DNA of 64,000 nucleotides. Origin: Puteibacter caeruleilacunae (lineage in GTDB: Bacteria; Bacteroidota; Bacteroidia; Bacteroidales; Prolixibacteraceae). Below, one piece after another: positions 33,726 through 43,624 of the stretch. The stretch covers positions 1 through 64,000 of the forward strand of contig SJCO01000007.1 in assembly GCA_005217565.1 (NCBI GenBank), given 5' to 3'. The notes beneath the pieces were generated by a model, which had not been told where the DNA came from, searched no databases, and saw only the letters and a list, made by a program, of their open reading frames with translations. Both the position numbers and the translations under genes were made by a program. Within the stretch, counting starts at the first letter, position 1. Every line of letters starts with the position of its first letter.

Positions 33726-35384
33726 TTATAGCCTGTCGTATTTGCAACAGCCGTGGAGGTTGTTGTAAACCTCATCTGAGGCTTTCACTTTATCTGTATC
33801 GTGACCTTGAGCGGCAATAACCTCATGTACTTTGTCGATAGAGGTGCCTTCGCGGTAACGAAGATGTAGCATTTTGCTGTCGGCATCCCATTTGGTTGAG
33901 ATGACACCCTCAACAGTCATCACTGCCTTCTCAATTCTGCTTTTGCACATTCCACAATTGCCACCCACTTTGAAGGATGTGTATTCAGCTTTCTCCTGAG
34001 AAGCATCAGTATCGTGGTGTTGGTGACCATGATCGGCTTGTCGCCCGACAGCAGTATCTTCAGCTCCATGATCTCCATGATGGTGGCTATGGGCAGAGGC
34101 AGCAGTACCTCCAGTAGGATTCATCATACTTGGTAAACCTTGCAATTGGGCTGCCGCATCAATCTTAAATACACCATTAATGGCAATCTCTTCTCCTGGG
34201 TGCAAACCGCTTGCCACCACATAAAAGTTACCTGCCTCAGGACCTAGAACAACCTGGCGATAGATGAATGATGGATTCTCTCGATTAGGTACTTTAACGT
34301 ATACAACCGCCCGCTTACCAGTCCATAAAATGGCTGTTTTAGGGATCAGAATTTCACTGCCTGAAGTGGCGATTTGTGATTGAACAATACCATTGATAAA
34401 CATCTCTGGTTTAATAACCAATTGAGGATTACGAACATTCAGTCGCACCTTTGCCACCCGGGTTTTAGGATCAATAAACGGATCGATAAATGATATCTTA
34501 CCAGAGAAATTCTTTCCCGGTAACGATTGTATTGTAAAATCAACCTTGTGGCTTAACTTCAGCCATGGCAAGTCGGTTTCATAGGCATCAAATAGCGCCC
34601 ATATAGTGCTTAAATCCACTAGTTTAAATAATGGGTTGCCGACTTTCACATAATCGCCTACGGCTACGTGACGCATGGCTACAGTACCTGATATTGGTGA
34701 TAATACATCAAAAAATTGCTGTGGCTTCCCCTTCGTCTCGATAGAATTGATTTGAGCATCTGTCAGATCCCATAACTTGAGTTTTTGACGTGTAGCATTG
34801 TAAAGTGTGGGCCGCTTATTTTTTAAAGCAATTGCTTCTAAAAGTTCGCGCTGAGCTGAAACTAATTCTGGCGAATAAATGGTTGCTAGTTTCTGTCCTT
34901 TACGCACTGATTGTCCTGTGAAATTAACAAATAACTGTTCTATTCGTCCGCCATACCTAGCTGTTAGCTCGGAGATATTACGCTCATCCTCCTGAATCTT
35001 TCCTTGCAAATGAATCGACTTTTCAGGAGTACCAGATGTAACGATCATAGTCTGTATAGAAGCAAGTTTTGCTGCCGACTCGGTCATTGTTATTTCATCA
35101 GGAGAAACATCATCGCCACTATCCATTGATGCCAACGGGATTAGATCCATTGCACAGATAGGGCAATCGCCTGGTTTATTCTGCTTGATTTGCGGGTGCA
35201 TAGAGCAGGTCCACACTTCCGGATCTTTTGTTTTGTGCTCATGTTCACTGTGTTCAGTATTATCGGTCTGTTCAGAGCTGACATCTCCAGAGTGAAAGAA
35301 TAACCAGCCAAACAATAATCCTACAGCTAAGGTTCCTAGTATCAGCTTTAGGTTATCTTTGATATATCGTATTGTATTTTTCAT
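33726..35384 (-). CDS. cusB: CusB-like RND adaptor with N-terminal metal-binding and C-terminal HMA domain
   Basis: A 552-residue periplasmic adaptor (membrane fusion protein) of a Cu/Ag-type RND efflux pump. After an N-terminal anchor helix (about residues 12-30) comes a heavy-metal-binding domain, WTCSMHPQI with CPICAMDLIPL. The MFP core follows, with lipoyl-like and beta-barrel segments (SPISGTVAMRHVAVGDYV). A His-rich linker (HSHHHGDHGAED) leads to a C-terminal HMA domain with GNCGMC (about residue 480) and a terminal GCCKYD. The adaptor links the inner-membrane pump to the outer-membrane channel. Fusion to a C-terminal HMA copper chaperone-like domain is less common and suggests metal capture in the periplasm. 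It is the last gene of the operon. Confidence 0.92.
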   Translation of the reverse strand: MKNTIRYIKDNLKLILGTLAVGLLFGWLFFHSGDVSSEQTDNTEHSEHEHKTKDPEVWTCSMHPQIKQNKPGDCPICAMDLIPLASMDSGDDVSPDEITMTESAAKLASIQTMIVTSGTPEKSIHLQGKIQEDERNISELTARYGGRIEQLFVNFTGQSVRKGQKLATIYSPELVSAQRELLEAIALKNKRPTLYNATRQKLKLWDLTDAQINSIETKGKPQQFFDVLSPISGTVAMRHVAVGDYVKVGNPLFKLVDLSTIWALFDAYETDLPWLKLSHKVDFTIQSLPGKNFSGKISFIDPFIDPKTRVAKVRLNVRNPQLVIKPEMFINGIVQSQIATSGSEILIPKTAILWTGKRAVVYVKVPNRENPSFIYRQVVLGPEAGNFYVVASGLHPGEEIAINGVFKIDAAAQLQGLPSMMNPTGGTAASAHSHHHGDHGAEDTAVGRQADHGHQHHDTDASQEKAEYTSFKVGGNCGMCKSRIEKAVMTVEGVISTKWDADSKMLHLRYREGTSIDKVHEVIAAQGHDTDKVKASDEVYNNLHGCCKYDRL

Positions 35385-35422
35385 TTGTCTTAAAATTTAA
35401 AGATTACTAGATTATTGGACAC

Positions 35423-36676
35423 TCAGATTCTTTGATTACTGGATTTACCCATTAGATAATTGAGATAAGAAATTGCTGCCTGTTTATCGGCGATGGCTTT
35501 CTCTTTCTCTAAGTGATATTTCAGTACTTTACGCTCCATGCGTAATACTTCTTCAAAGCTTTCTTTTCCAGTGGTATAATCAGTCTCCAATACTTTTATC
35601 GATTTAAGTGCAAGATCATGCTGCATTTCGAATAAGCGAATTCGTCTGTTGGCATCCTGATAGTCTTTCCAGCCCTCCTCGAAAAGATTAGCCATCAAGT
35701 TTTGTTTGTCCTGTTTCTCATACGACTTCGCAGCTTCGAGATGAATTGCTTCCTGAATCCTGGCTTTGTATTTATTCTTATAGAGGGGGATCGTAATACC
35801 TATTGTTGGAAATAGAAACGCATCCTTCCCTGATAGGTTATTATCGCCTTTTCCCACGGCCGTATAATCGATACCTATCTTGATATTAGGCTTGGCACTT
35901 AACTCTGCTACCTTCTTCTTGTATGCTAAAGATGCCTGCTGATAATCTAATGCAAGCAATTGATGATTATACATTGCTATAGAATCAAGTGCAGCTTGTC
36001 GTGTTAATGGGAAATCGGTCTGCCATAAATTATCAGGTAATACTATTTCTATCATGTTCTCACTGTTTAGAAGATTCAGAAACATAGCTTCAAGAGCAAA
36101 TTTCTTGTCCTTCAGTAAGGCAAGCTGATTTTCTAACTCGTTAATCTCCATTTGAATACGATATTCATCGATAATAGAAGCATTTCCTGACTCTATTTTC
36201 ACAGTAACCAGTCGCTGGAAGGTTTTGATGATATCGATATTCTCAAGTGTTATGTCGATAGCTTTCTGGTTGAAGTAGAGATTGAAATATATCCCTTTTA
36301 CTTCGTTGAAAAGCTTCGCCTTGCTCTCTTCAAAGCGTTCATATTTTGACTTGGCAGTTTCATTAGCGGCATGTTCTTTATGTTTTAAGGTTCCAAACCA
36401 AGGGAAGAACTGTGATGCCGATATTTTAAACTGCATAGGACCTTCACGTGTTTCCACAGGACTGATAAAATAGCCAAATGCAAGCTGTGGATCGGGTAGG
36501 GCTTTTGCTTGAGGAGCAACCTCAAGTGCAGCCATATATTCGTTGAATATAGATTTTAAGCCTGCATTGTTCTCCGCCGCAATACTGAGGTATTTATTGA
36601 TGTTTTCCTGTTGTGCCGAAGCTATTGTAATGATCAGCGAAAACATTATTCCGAATACTAATTTTATTTTGAACAT
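35423..36676 (-). CDS. TolC-family outer-membrane efflux channel (CusC-like)
   Basis: A 417-residue TolC-family protein (signal peptide ending IASAQ). The two long helical hairpin regions are visible as repeated charged coiled-coil stretches (AANETAKSKYERFEESKAKLF and AIHLEAAKSYEKQDKQ). It opens with DPQLAFGYF and continues with GTLKHKEHAAN, typical of CusC-type channels. The trimer would span the outer membrane and form the exit duct of the metal pump. It sits between cusA (3 bp) and cusB (38 bp), one operon. Confidence 0.92.
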   Translation of the reverse strand: MFKIKLVFGIMFSLIITIASAQQENINKYLSIAAENNAGLKSIFNEYMAALEVAPQAKALPDPQLAFGYFISPVETREGPMQFKISASQFFPWFGTLKHKEHAANETAKSKYERFEESKAKLFNEVKGIYFNLYFNQKAIDITLENIDIIKTFQRLVTVKIESGNASIIDEYRIQMEINELENQLALLKDKKFALEAMFLNLLNSENMIEIVLPDNLWQTDFPLTRQAALDSIAMYNHQLLALDYQQASLAYKKKVAELSAKPNIKIGIDYTAVGKGDNNLSGKDAFLFPTIGITIPLYKNKYKARIQEAIHLEAAKSYEKQDKQNLMANLFEEGWKDYQDANRRIRLFEMQHDLALKSIKVLETDYTTGKESFEEVLRMERKVLKYHLEKEKAIADKQAAISYLNYLMGKSSNQRI

Positions 36677-36679
36677 CGC

Positions 36680-39600
36680 TTAAGCTTTAAGGTTAACAGA
36701 CTTCTTAATTTTCCTTTCCTGCCACATGCTATAGAGTACAGGAACCACAAACATTGTGAGAACTTCGATGGTCATTCCTCCAAAAAGTGGAATTGCCATA
36801 GGCACCATGATATCTGAACCCTTACCTGTAGAGGTAAGCACTGGAAGTAAGGCTATTATCGTAGTAGCCGTGGTCATCATCGCAGGGCGAACTCTTTTTG
36901 ATCCTGCTTCGAGGATAATTGTTCGCACCTCTTTGATGCTTGTGGGCTTTCTTTTTTCCTGCAATTGTTTGATGTATGTACTGATCAAAACACCATCGTC
37001 GGTAGCAACACCAAACAGGGCAATAAAACCTACCCAAACAGCAACGCTGAGGTTGATTGTTTTTATCTGGAAGAGGTCTTGTAAATGGACACCTCCAAGT
37101 GTGCCATTCATGAACCAAGGCTGACCATATAACCATAGCATGATAAAGCCTCCTGATAAGGCCACGATAATCCCTGAGAAGATTAAGGTGGTTGATGTTA
37201 CCGATTTAAATTGGAAATAGAGAATTAGGAAAATAATGACCAACGATACCGGAATTACAATCTTCAGTCGGTTTGTTGCTCTTATTTGGTTTTCATAGTT
37301 CCCAGTGAAGACATAGTTGACTCCAGCGGGTAATTGAAATTCGCCTGTTTTAAGCTTTGCACCCAGGTATTCTTGAGCTTGTTCAACTACATCAACTTCG
37401 GCATAACCATCTTTCTTATCGAAAATGACATAACCTACAAGGAATGTATTCTCACTTTTAATCATCTGAGGTCCGCGTACATAATGAATGGTAACCAATT
37501 CACCTAACGGAATAGGAGTACCTTGAGCTGTAGGAATTAGTATCTTTTTTAGATCCTCTGGATTATCGCGATATTCTCGTGCATATCTTAATCGCACAGG
37601 GAAACGCTCTCTTCCTTCAACTGTTGTTGTTAGTTGCATTCCTCCTATGGCACTGCTGATATTCGCTTGAAGGTGCTTTACTGTAATCCCATAGCGTGCA
37701 ACTGCTTCCCGGTTTATTTCCATTTCAAGATAAGGCTTGCCTACGACACGATCGGCAAATACCGACATGCCTTCAACGCCTTCTACCTGCTTCAGGTGTT
37801 TTTCTATTTCAAAGCCAACCTTTTCAATGCTTTCCAGGTCAGGTCCATACACTTTAATTCCCATAGGAGCCCTCATACCTGTCTGCAACATTACCAGTCG
37901 CGTTGATATTGGCTGAAGCTTTGGAGCTGATGTTAATCCTGGTATGGTAGCTTGTTTGATGATCTCGTTCCAGATATCATCAGGCGATTGAATTTCATCG
38001 CGCCACTGTCGGAAATATTCCCCGTTGTTATCTTCAATAAGTTGCTCCTTATCGATGAGTCTGAAGCCTTCTTCCCCGGGATTATAGGTAGATCCATCAA
38101 TGAGTATATAGGCATCATCTTTATTGGTTTTAAAACGCATACGGTGTCCTTTCTCATTGAGAATATATTCCGGTTTATAATTGATCACGTTCTCATACAT
38201 CGAGGTAGGAGCGGGATCTAATGCTGAGTTAACGCGTCCCCACTTGCCGACTACATTTTCGACTTCTGGAATGGCATTTACTCTCTGATCAAGGATTCTT
38301 ATTACCTCTAGGTTTTCCTCTATTCCGGAATGCGGCATAGTAGTTGGCATAAGCAAAAATGAACCTTCATCGAGCGAAGGCATGAATTCTTTGCCTATTC
38401 CTGGCATCTTCTCCGATAGTTGTTGGTAAATATTGGTGTTTTGAATAAACTTAGGAGCAAAACCAAATAGCTTGTCGAAGCCTTGCCAAGTGGTTAATCC
38501 AAATACTACAATGAGTATTGGAAGCGACAGAAATGTCCACTTGTTATTTAAGGCCCAGTTCAGTATTCGTGGATAGAATACTACAACAAGCGATAATAGT
38601 CCTAGTACAACAGCTACCACCACAATTACAAAAAGAAAGTTGGCGAACATGCTGTTTTGTGCTCCTAACGGAAGCCAGGCCTTGGTAAGGAAGAAGATGA
38701 TGACTATACCTGTTATGATGATATTAAGGTAGTTGATCCATTCTTTCCTTGATGCTGGCCAGCGATCGGAGAAATAACCGCTGAGTCCAAAGGCGGTTAA
38801 TGCCAAGGCGATGTAATAGCCTGTGGTTATTGATATTACTAGTCCAGCAACTGCTAACACCAGATTAATAATCTTCCGATATCCGTTTTTGTTGAAGCGA
38901 ATGGAGAATAGCAGGTGTGCTAGCATCGGTATGATAATTAGTCCGATGAGCAGAGCTGATAGCATGGTGAAGGTTTTGGTAAATGCCAGTGGCTTGAATA
39001 GTTTACCTTCTGCTGCTTCCATTGCAAACACTGGAAGGAAGCTTACAATGGTTGTTGCAAGTGCTGTAATGACTGCTCCTGCCACTTCAGTTGTGGCATT
39101 ATATACAACATTTAACAGTTTTTTCCCTTGTGCCCCATGGTTTTCGGGCAGACCAATATGTCGGATGATATTCTCGGTAAACACTACACCTACATCAACC
39201 ATTACTCCAATGGAAATGGCTATTCCTGAAAGTGCAACTATATTGGCATCAACACCAAACTGTCTCATGGTGATGAAGGTGATGAGTACGCCAATGGGGA
39301 GAAGACTGGAAATGAGTATTGATGCTCTAAGATTGAAGACCAATACAATAACTACCAAAATACTGATTAATAGCTCTAAGGAGATGGCTTCTTCAAGTGT
39401 TCCTAATGTTTCCTTGATTAATCCTGTTCGATCGTAAAAAGGAACAATGGTTACCTTGGAGATGGTGCCGTCGACCAATGTTTTTGATGGTAAACCTGGC
39501 TCAATTTCAGCAATCTTTTGTTTTAGATTATCAATGGTTTGTAGTGGATTGGCTCCGTAACGAGCAACCACTACACCTCCTACAGCTTCAGCACCTCCTT

Positions 39601-40483
39601 TATCTAAACCTCCACGGCGACTGGAAGGACCAAAATTGACCTTTGCTACATCTTTTATCCTGATTGGTATGTTATCTCTTTCCGTAACGACACTTTCCTC
39701 CAGATCTTCTAGATTCTTAATGTATCCTCTGGCTCTTACAAGATATTCTACACGGTTAAACTCAATGGTACGTGCTCCGACATCTAGATTGCTGTTTTTT
39801 ACTGCAGCAATAAGCTGATTGATGTTTACGCCGTGTGCTTTCATTGCACCCGGATCAATGTCTATCTGGTATTCTTTTACAAAACCACCTATTGATGCTA
39901 CTTCAGCAACGCCTTGTGCAGCTGTTAGGGCGTACCGTACATAGAAATCTTGTATGGTTCGTAACTCTTGAGGATCCCATCCTCCAGCAGGATTACCGTC
40001 CTGATCTCTTCCTTCCAAGGTGTACCAATAGATTTGACCAAGTGCCGTGGCATCGGGACCAAGTGCTGGGATCACATCCGTGGGTAAGGTACCCGGCGGA
40101 AGAGAGTTAAGTTTCTCTAGAATACGGGTACGACTCCAATAGAATTCAATTCCTTCTTCGAAGATGATGTAAATACTTGATAGTCCGAAGATAGAATTAC
40201 TCCGAATGGTTTTCACCCCTGGTATTCCCAGTAATGAGGTGGTTAATGGATAAGAGATTTGATCCTCAATGTCTTGTGGCGAACGACCAGGCCATTCGGT
40301 ATATACAATTTGTTGATTTTCGCCAATATCTGGTATGGCATCAACAGGTACCGGATCGGACGGAAGAATACCTACATCCCATCCAAAGGGGGAAGTTACT
40401 ACTCCCCAGCTAATGAAAACAGTGAGTACAATGAATGTAACCAGCTTGTTTTCAAGAAAAAACTTTATGATTTTATTGAGCAT
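36680..40483 (-). CDS. cusA: CusA/CzcA-type heavy-metal RND pump
   Basis: A 1267-residue inner-membrane RND transporter. It is longer than E. coli CusA (~1050) because of an extra helix-rich insert around residues 535-650, as in other Bacteroidota CusA proteins. Recognisable motifs are the N-terminal helix, WPGRSPQDIEDQISYPL, PGVKTIRSNSIFGLSSIYI and PMLAHLLF. The helix IAISIGVMVDVGVVFTENIIRH carries the conserved Asp of proton relay, and the C-terminal VRPAMMTTATTIIALLPVL is also present. It exports Cu(I)/Ag(I) or related ions using the proton gradient; which metal is inferred from the HMA and Met-rich partners. Operon order: HYC_CC_PP gene, cusA, tolC-like, cusB. Confidence 0.94.
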   Translation of the reverse strand: MLNKIIKFFLENKLVTFIVLTVFISWGVVTSPFGWDVGILPSDPVPVDAIPDIGENQQIVYTEWPGRSPQDIEDQISYPLTTSLLGIPGVKTIRSNSIFGLSSIYIIFEEGIEFYWSRTRILEKLNSLPPGTLPTDVIPALGPDATALGQIYWYTLEGRDQDGNPAGGWDPQELRTIQDFYVRYALTAAQGVAEVASIGGFVKEYQIDIDPGAMKAHGVNINQLIAAVKNSNLDVGARTIEFNRVEYLVRARGYIKNLEDLEESVVTERDNIPIRIKDVAKVNFGPSSRRGGLDKGGAEAVGGVVVARYGANPLQTIDNLKQKIAEIEPGLPSKTLVDGTISKVTIVPFYDRTGLIKETLGTLEEAISLELLISILVVIVLVFNLRASILISSLLPIGVLITFITMRQFGVDANIVALSGIAISIGVMVDVGVVFTENIIRHIGLPENHGAQGKKLLNVVYNATTEVAGAVITALATTIVSFLPVFAMEAAEGKLFKPLAFTKTFTMLSALLIGLIIIPMLAHLLFSIRFNKNGYRKIINLVLAVAGLVISITTGYYIALALTAFGLSGYFSDRWPASRKEWINYLNIIITGIVIIFFLTKAWLPLGAQNSMFANFLFVIVVVAVVLGLLSLVVVFYPRILNWALNNKWTFLSLPILIVVFGLTTWQGFDKLFGFAPKFIQNTNIYQQLSEKMPGIGKEFMPSLDEGSFLLMPTTMPHSGIEENLEVIRILDQRVNAIPEVENVVGKWGRVNSALDPAPTSMYENVINYKPEYILNEKGHRMRFKTNKDDAYILIDGSTYNPGEEGFRLIDKEQLIEDNNGEYFRQWRDEIQSPDDIWNEIIKQATIPGLTSAPKLQPISTRLVMLQTGMRAPMGIKVYGPDLESIEKVGFEIEKHLKQVEGVEGMSVFADRVVGKPYLEMEINREAVARYGITVKHLQANISSAIGGMQLTTTVEGRERFPVRLRYAREYRDNPEDLKKILIPTAQGTPIPLGELVTIHYVRGPQMIKSENTFLVGYVIFDKKDGYAEVDVVEQAQEYLGAKLKTGEFQLPAGVNYVFTGNYENQIRATNRLKIVIPVSLVIIFLILYFQFKSVTSTTLIFSGIIVALSGGFIMLWLYGQPWFMNGTLGGVHLQDLFQIKTINLSVAVWVGFIALFGVATDDGVLISTYIKQLQEKRKPTSIKEVRTIILEAGSKRVRPAMMTTATTIIALLPVLTSTGKGSDIMVPMAIPLFGGMTIEVLTMFVVPVLYSMWQERKIKKSVNLKA

Positions 40484-40583
40484 ATCTAGTTCTTTTATGA
40501 TTGTAAATGCACATTAAATGATAGCAATAGATTATTAGGTGAGACGCTAATGCGCACACTTATAATGCTTTAATGTGATTAAA

Positions 40584-40964
40584 TCATAAAAGATAAGATT
40601 GCCTTTGAGCAAGTGCGACTTGTATCTTGGGAGGCGGTGGTGCGTCCCTGACTACAAATTCTTGTGTTGTGGCAATTAAGGATGTTGTGATGTGTAAGTT
40701 GAATACAACAACCGCAATGGCAAGTAAATCAAGCTGACTAGTTTCAGGAATTTCTTGATTTACTGATACAAAATAGTCTTCATCAAATTGAAATACTTCT
40801 GTCTGGTTGTTACAACAGTTATCAGAATCACAGCATGATTCAGCTTCAGTAAAGATAGCAGTAGAGATAAGCTCTCCACCACAGTAATGTTTCGACACAG
40901 CAAGTCCGATTGTTGAAATTAGCAACAACATCGTTAGTATGATATGACTTGCCTTTTTTACCAT
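40584..40964 (-). CDS. HYC_CC_PP family small metal-linked protein
   Basis: A 126-residue exported protein of the HYC_CC_PP family, named for its motifs. KHYCGGE (about residue 25) is followed by CCDSDNCCNN and a Pro-rich DAPPPP stretch, all visible. A hydrophobic N-terminal segment (HIILTMLLLISTIGLA) gives export or anchoring. Such proteins accompany copper/silver efflux in Bacteroidota, and the Cys pairs may bind the metal. It begins the cus operon, 100 bp before the cusA start. Its exact role is unknown. Confidence 0.88.
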   Translation of the reverse strand: MVKKASHIILTMLLLISTIGLAVSKHYCGGELISTAIFTEAESCCDSDNCCNNQTEVFQFDEDYFVSVNQEIPETSQLDLLAIAVVVFNLHITTSLIATTQEFVVRDAPPPPKIQVALAQRQSYLL

Positions 40965-41030
40965 TTCAGACTTTTTTGTCTTTTACAAAGTAAACGAAAA
41001 TTTTTGAATTTTGTTCGGGGGGAATATAAA

Positions 41031-41066
41031 ACACGCTTCCAGCTACTCGTGTAGACTGGAAGGTGT
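41031..41066 (-). terminator. Terminator of the sulfatase-SusCD operon
   Basis: ACACGCTTCCAG/CTGGAAGGTGT (one bulge) with a 13-nt loop. On the minus strand it is followed by GTTTTAT. It lies downstream of the DUF5017 gene. Confidence 0.65.
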
Positions 41067-41113
41067 CTTATCTGTAAGCGTACTGTGTACCTTACTGTGT
41101 TTGTGATTTGTCG

Positions 41114-42073
41114 TTATTCTGTAACGGTAATTTCTATGTCTATCAGTTGAGAGGCAAATTCATCACCAGTAGTACTTCCGTTAGTAATAACAAAGGTTGC
41201 AGTATGTGTACCTGGCTCGTTATATACTGCCTTGAACGTATTAAGATCATCATGAAGATAACTTTTAACCACTTGTCCTTTATCGGTTGGAATGTTGAAT
41301 TTGGTTTTTTCTGTATTGATAGGAGCTAATACACACCAGGTCTCCAAGGGCCCAACACGTGCAGGTTGGCCTCCATGAAACAGTTGTATTCCTGTTTGCC
41401 AATTCCTCCATTCAGGGATTTGTGCTTCGCTTGGTTGAACCACTGCAACACTGCGATAACCATTTGTAAAGCCACCTAAGTCAACAGGAGCAGGTAGCTT
41501 ATCAGAAATAGCCTGGATACTTAAATCTTTAATCCGGTAATTCCCCCAGTTTGAATTGTTCTCAAATACAAATGCAAAGTTAACCGATGGTGCCTTTATG
41601 AAATCGAGTTGCATAGATTCTGTAGTCCAAATATCACTGTTCCCAAAGGTCACATCCTCAACTTTTGTCCATTCTGCCTGTTCCCAGAGTTCTTTGATTT
41701 TCTCATGAGGTTCCCTGGCATCATCTGTATTCTCCACTAAATTGTCAAGATCATCAAATGAAGAAAAAATAGTGGAATAGTACATCGACATTCTATCTCC
41801 GTTAAGTCCCCATAATCCTTGTGAGGTGAACGACATTTGAAGAGAGGCATCAACAAAAATACTGTCGATGCTACTATAGTTATGTCCGAATTCGCCAGAG
41901 TAAAACACTACATGATCGGCATAACCATTAAAGGAAAAGGTTACAGTATCACCAACACTTACCGTTGTATTATCCGCCTTGATTAGAACATTCGGCATAA
42001 CAGCCTCTTCGTCGCTACAGCTCCATAAGAATACAGCTGTTAGCATTACTATGATCATTTTATTGATATGCAT
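41114..42073 (-). CDS. DUF5017 surface glycan-binding lipoprotein
   Basis: A 319-residue SusE-position lipoprotein: the signal ends VFLWSCSD, with lipidated Cys at about residue 19. The N-terminal Ig/PKD-like part (residues ~30-90) contains VSVGDTVTFSFNGYADHVVFYSGEFGH, the DUF5017 signature. It is predicted to sit on the outer surface and help bind the glycan taken up by the neighbouring SusC/SusD pair. It is the last gene of the operon, 52 bp after susD, and is followed by a terminator. The ligand is unknown. Confidence 0.82.
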   Translation of the reverse strand: MHINKMIIVMLTAVFLWSCSDEEAVMPNVLIKADNTTVSVGDTVTFSFNGYADHVVFYSGEFGHNYSSIDSIFVDASLQMSFTSQGLWGLNGDRMSMYYSTIFSSFDDLDNLVENTDDAREPHEKIKELWEQAEWTKVEDVTFGNSDIWTTESMQLDFIKAPSVNFAFVFENNSNWGNYRIKDLSIQAISDKLPAPVDLGGFTNGYRSVAVVQPSEAQIPEWRNWQTGIQLFHGGQPARVGPLETWCVLAPINTEKTKFNIPTDKGQVVKSYLHDDLNTFKAVYNEPGTHTATFVITNGSTTGDEFASQLIDIEITVTE

Positions 42074-42124
42074 AATTTAAAATTTCAATTGTTCGTTAAT
42101 GTTTATCATCAATTGAATATTATC

Positions 42125-43603
42125 CTAATAACCACTGTTTTGTGGAAGTAAGTTAGGATTTAAGTCGATTTCGCGCTGTGGGATAGGATAGCGCACATTT
42201 TTATCAGAGATATTGATGGAAGCTTTTGCATTCTTTTCGTTGCTATCAGTACCATTTGCTATGGCTTTAACTGTATGAACTAACAGATTCCATCGTTTTA
42301 AATCAAACCAGCGTTGTCCTTCGAAACAAAGCTCCCAACTACGCTCTTGCATGATATGATCTCTGAAAAGTTCATAGTCGTAATCAGAAAGTTGAAGATC
42401 TGGAAGAATGTTATTATTATCCTTTTCTTCTTCAGGACGAGCACGATGTCTTATCTGATTTACTAGCTCGATAGCCTTATCGGTAGGTCCGTTATTAACC
42501 TCGTTTAATGCTTCAGCATATAATAACATGGCATCGGCATAGCGCATAACTATCCAGTTAATTGGATTATCGAAAGGATGATAGGTAGTATTTTTACGAC
42601 GAACATACTTTTTAGCATCTTTCGTAGTACTAATATTCCAGTCTCTCCGGAAATCATAAGGATCATAAGAGTTGATAAAAGTTACAGGAACAATATTGGT
42701 GGCGTAACTACCTCCATCGTATACATCTCCAGCATCGCCAATTCGCGTTGCACTTACTGGCCCTCCTTCTGTAATACCTGTTGAGAATGCAACTTCCATG
42801 AGTATTTCACGGTATTCTGTATCGTACACATCATCTCTCATGTTCTCAAAAATACTGGCATAACTAGGATTTAACGCGTGTTGCTCTTCTGCTTCCATTT
42901 CTTCGAACACCGTTATTACATCATTCCACTTATTTTTTTGATTTAGAGGATATCCGGCCATTGAAGCATAGGTAGTCATTAATAAACCTTGAATACTTCC
43001 TTTTGACAGGCGTGGCTGCTGACTAACCTCTGAGGCTAATGGTAAAATAGCTTTTGCTTCGTTAAGATCAATTATGATTTGAGCGTATACATCGGTCATT
43101 GATTGCTTGTCAGGCTTAGCACTTTGAATTGATTTTGTTGAATTTAGCAACAGAGGAACTTCTCCAAATAGGCGTACAAGGTTTAGATAATGATAGGCAC
43201 GAATAGCTTTGGCTTCAGCAATCCAAATTTCAGTATCCTCATCAGCCCATTCAGGAGCTACCATATTCTCAAGAAAAGAGTTACATCGGTTAATACCTTC
43301 GTAAGTATTTTTCCAGAAGGTATACACCTCTTTTGAACTTGCTACAATATTATAATCCATCATTGGAGTACCTGTAAACCAGCTTTCAGGAATGATCTCA
43401 TCTGTTGATCCATAACCAATGGATGTGGGAGGATAATAATCTTGAAGCCCGTCGTAACAGCCCCATAATACTGTATTCGCACTTGCTTTGGTGCTAAACA
43501 TTGCATCGGACGACAGTTCAGAGAAGGTTTCTTCTTCAAGGGTAAAACAGCCGCCTAAAGAAAATAATGCAACTAGGCATAATATGATATTATGAATTTT
43601 CAT
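42125..43603 (-). CDS. susD: RagB/SusD family nutrient-binding lipoprotein
   Basis: A 492-residue SusD homologue: the signal ends LFSLGGC with Cys at residue 19. The TPR-like helical fold shows in WIAEAKAIRAYHYLNLVRLFGEVPLL and MRYADAMLLYAEALNEVN, and the family C-terminus reads RWFDLKRWN and PIPQREIDLNPNLLPQNSGY. The protein caps the SusC transporter and binds the oligosaccharide. The gene follows susC by 21 bp. Substrate is not evident; a sulfated glycan is suggested by the sulfatase heading the operon. Confidence 0.95.
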   Translation of the reverse strand: MKIHNIILCLVALFSLGGCFTLEEETFSELSSDAMFSTKASANTVLWGCYDGLQDYYPPTSIGYGSTDEIIPESWFTGTPMMDYNIVASSKEVYTFWKNTYEGINRCNSFLENMVAPEWADEDTEIWIAEAKAIRAYHYLNLVRLFGEVPLLLNSTKSIQSAKPDKQSMTDVYAQIIIDLNEAKAILPLASEVSQQPRLSKGSIQGLLMTTYASMAGYPLNQKNKWNDVITVFEEMEAEEQHALNPSYASIFENMRDDVYDTEYREILMEVAFSTGITEGGPVSATRIGDAGDVYDGGSYATNIVPVTFINSYDPYDFRRDWNISTTKDAKKYVRRKNTTYHPFDNPINWIVMRYADAMLLYAEALNEVNNGPTDKAIELVNQIRHRARPEEEKDNNNILPDLQLSDYDYELFRDHIMQERSWELCFEGQRWFDLKRWNLLVHTVKAIANGTDSNEKNAKASINISDKNVRYPIPQREIDLNPNLLPQNSGY

Positions 43604-43624
43604 GTCTTTTAATTTTTAGTCTTG

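Noticed and set aside
38823-39437. 204-codon open frame antisense to cusA
   Set aside because: Shadow frame of a conserved RND gene.
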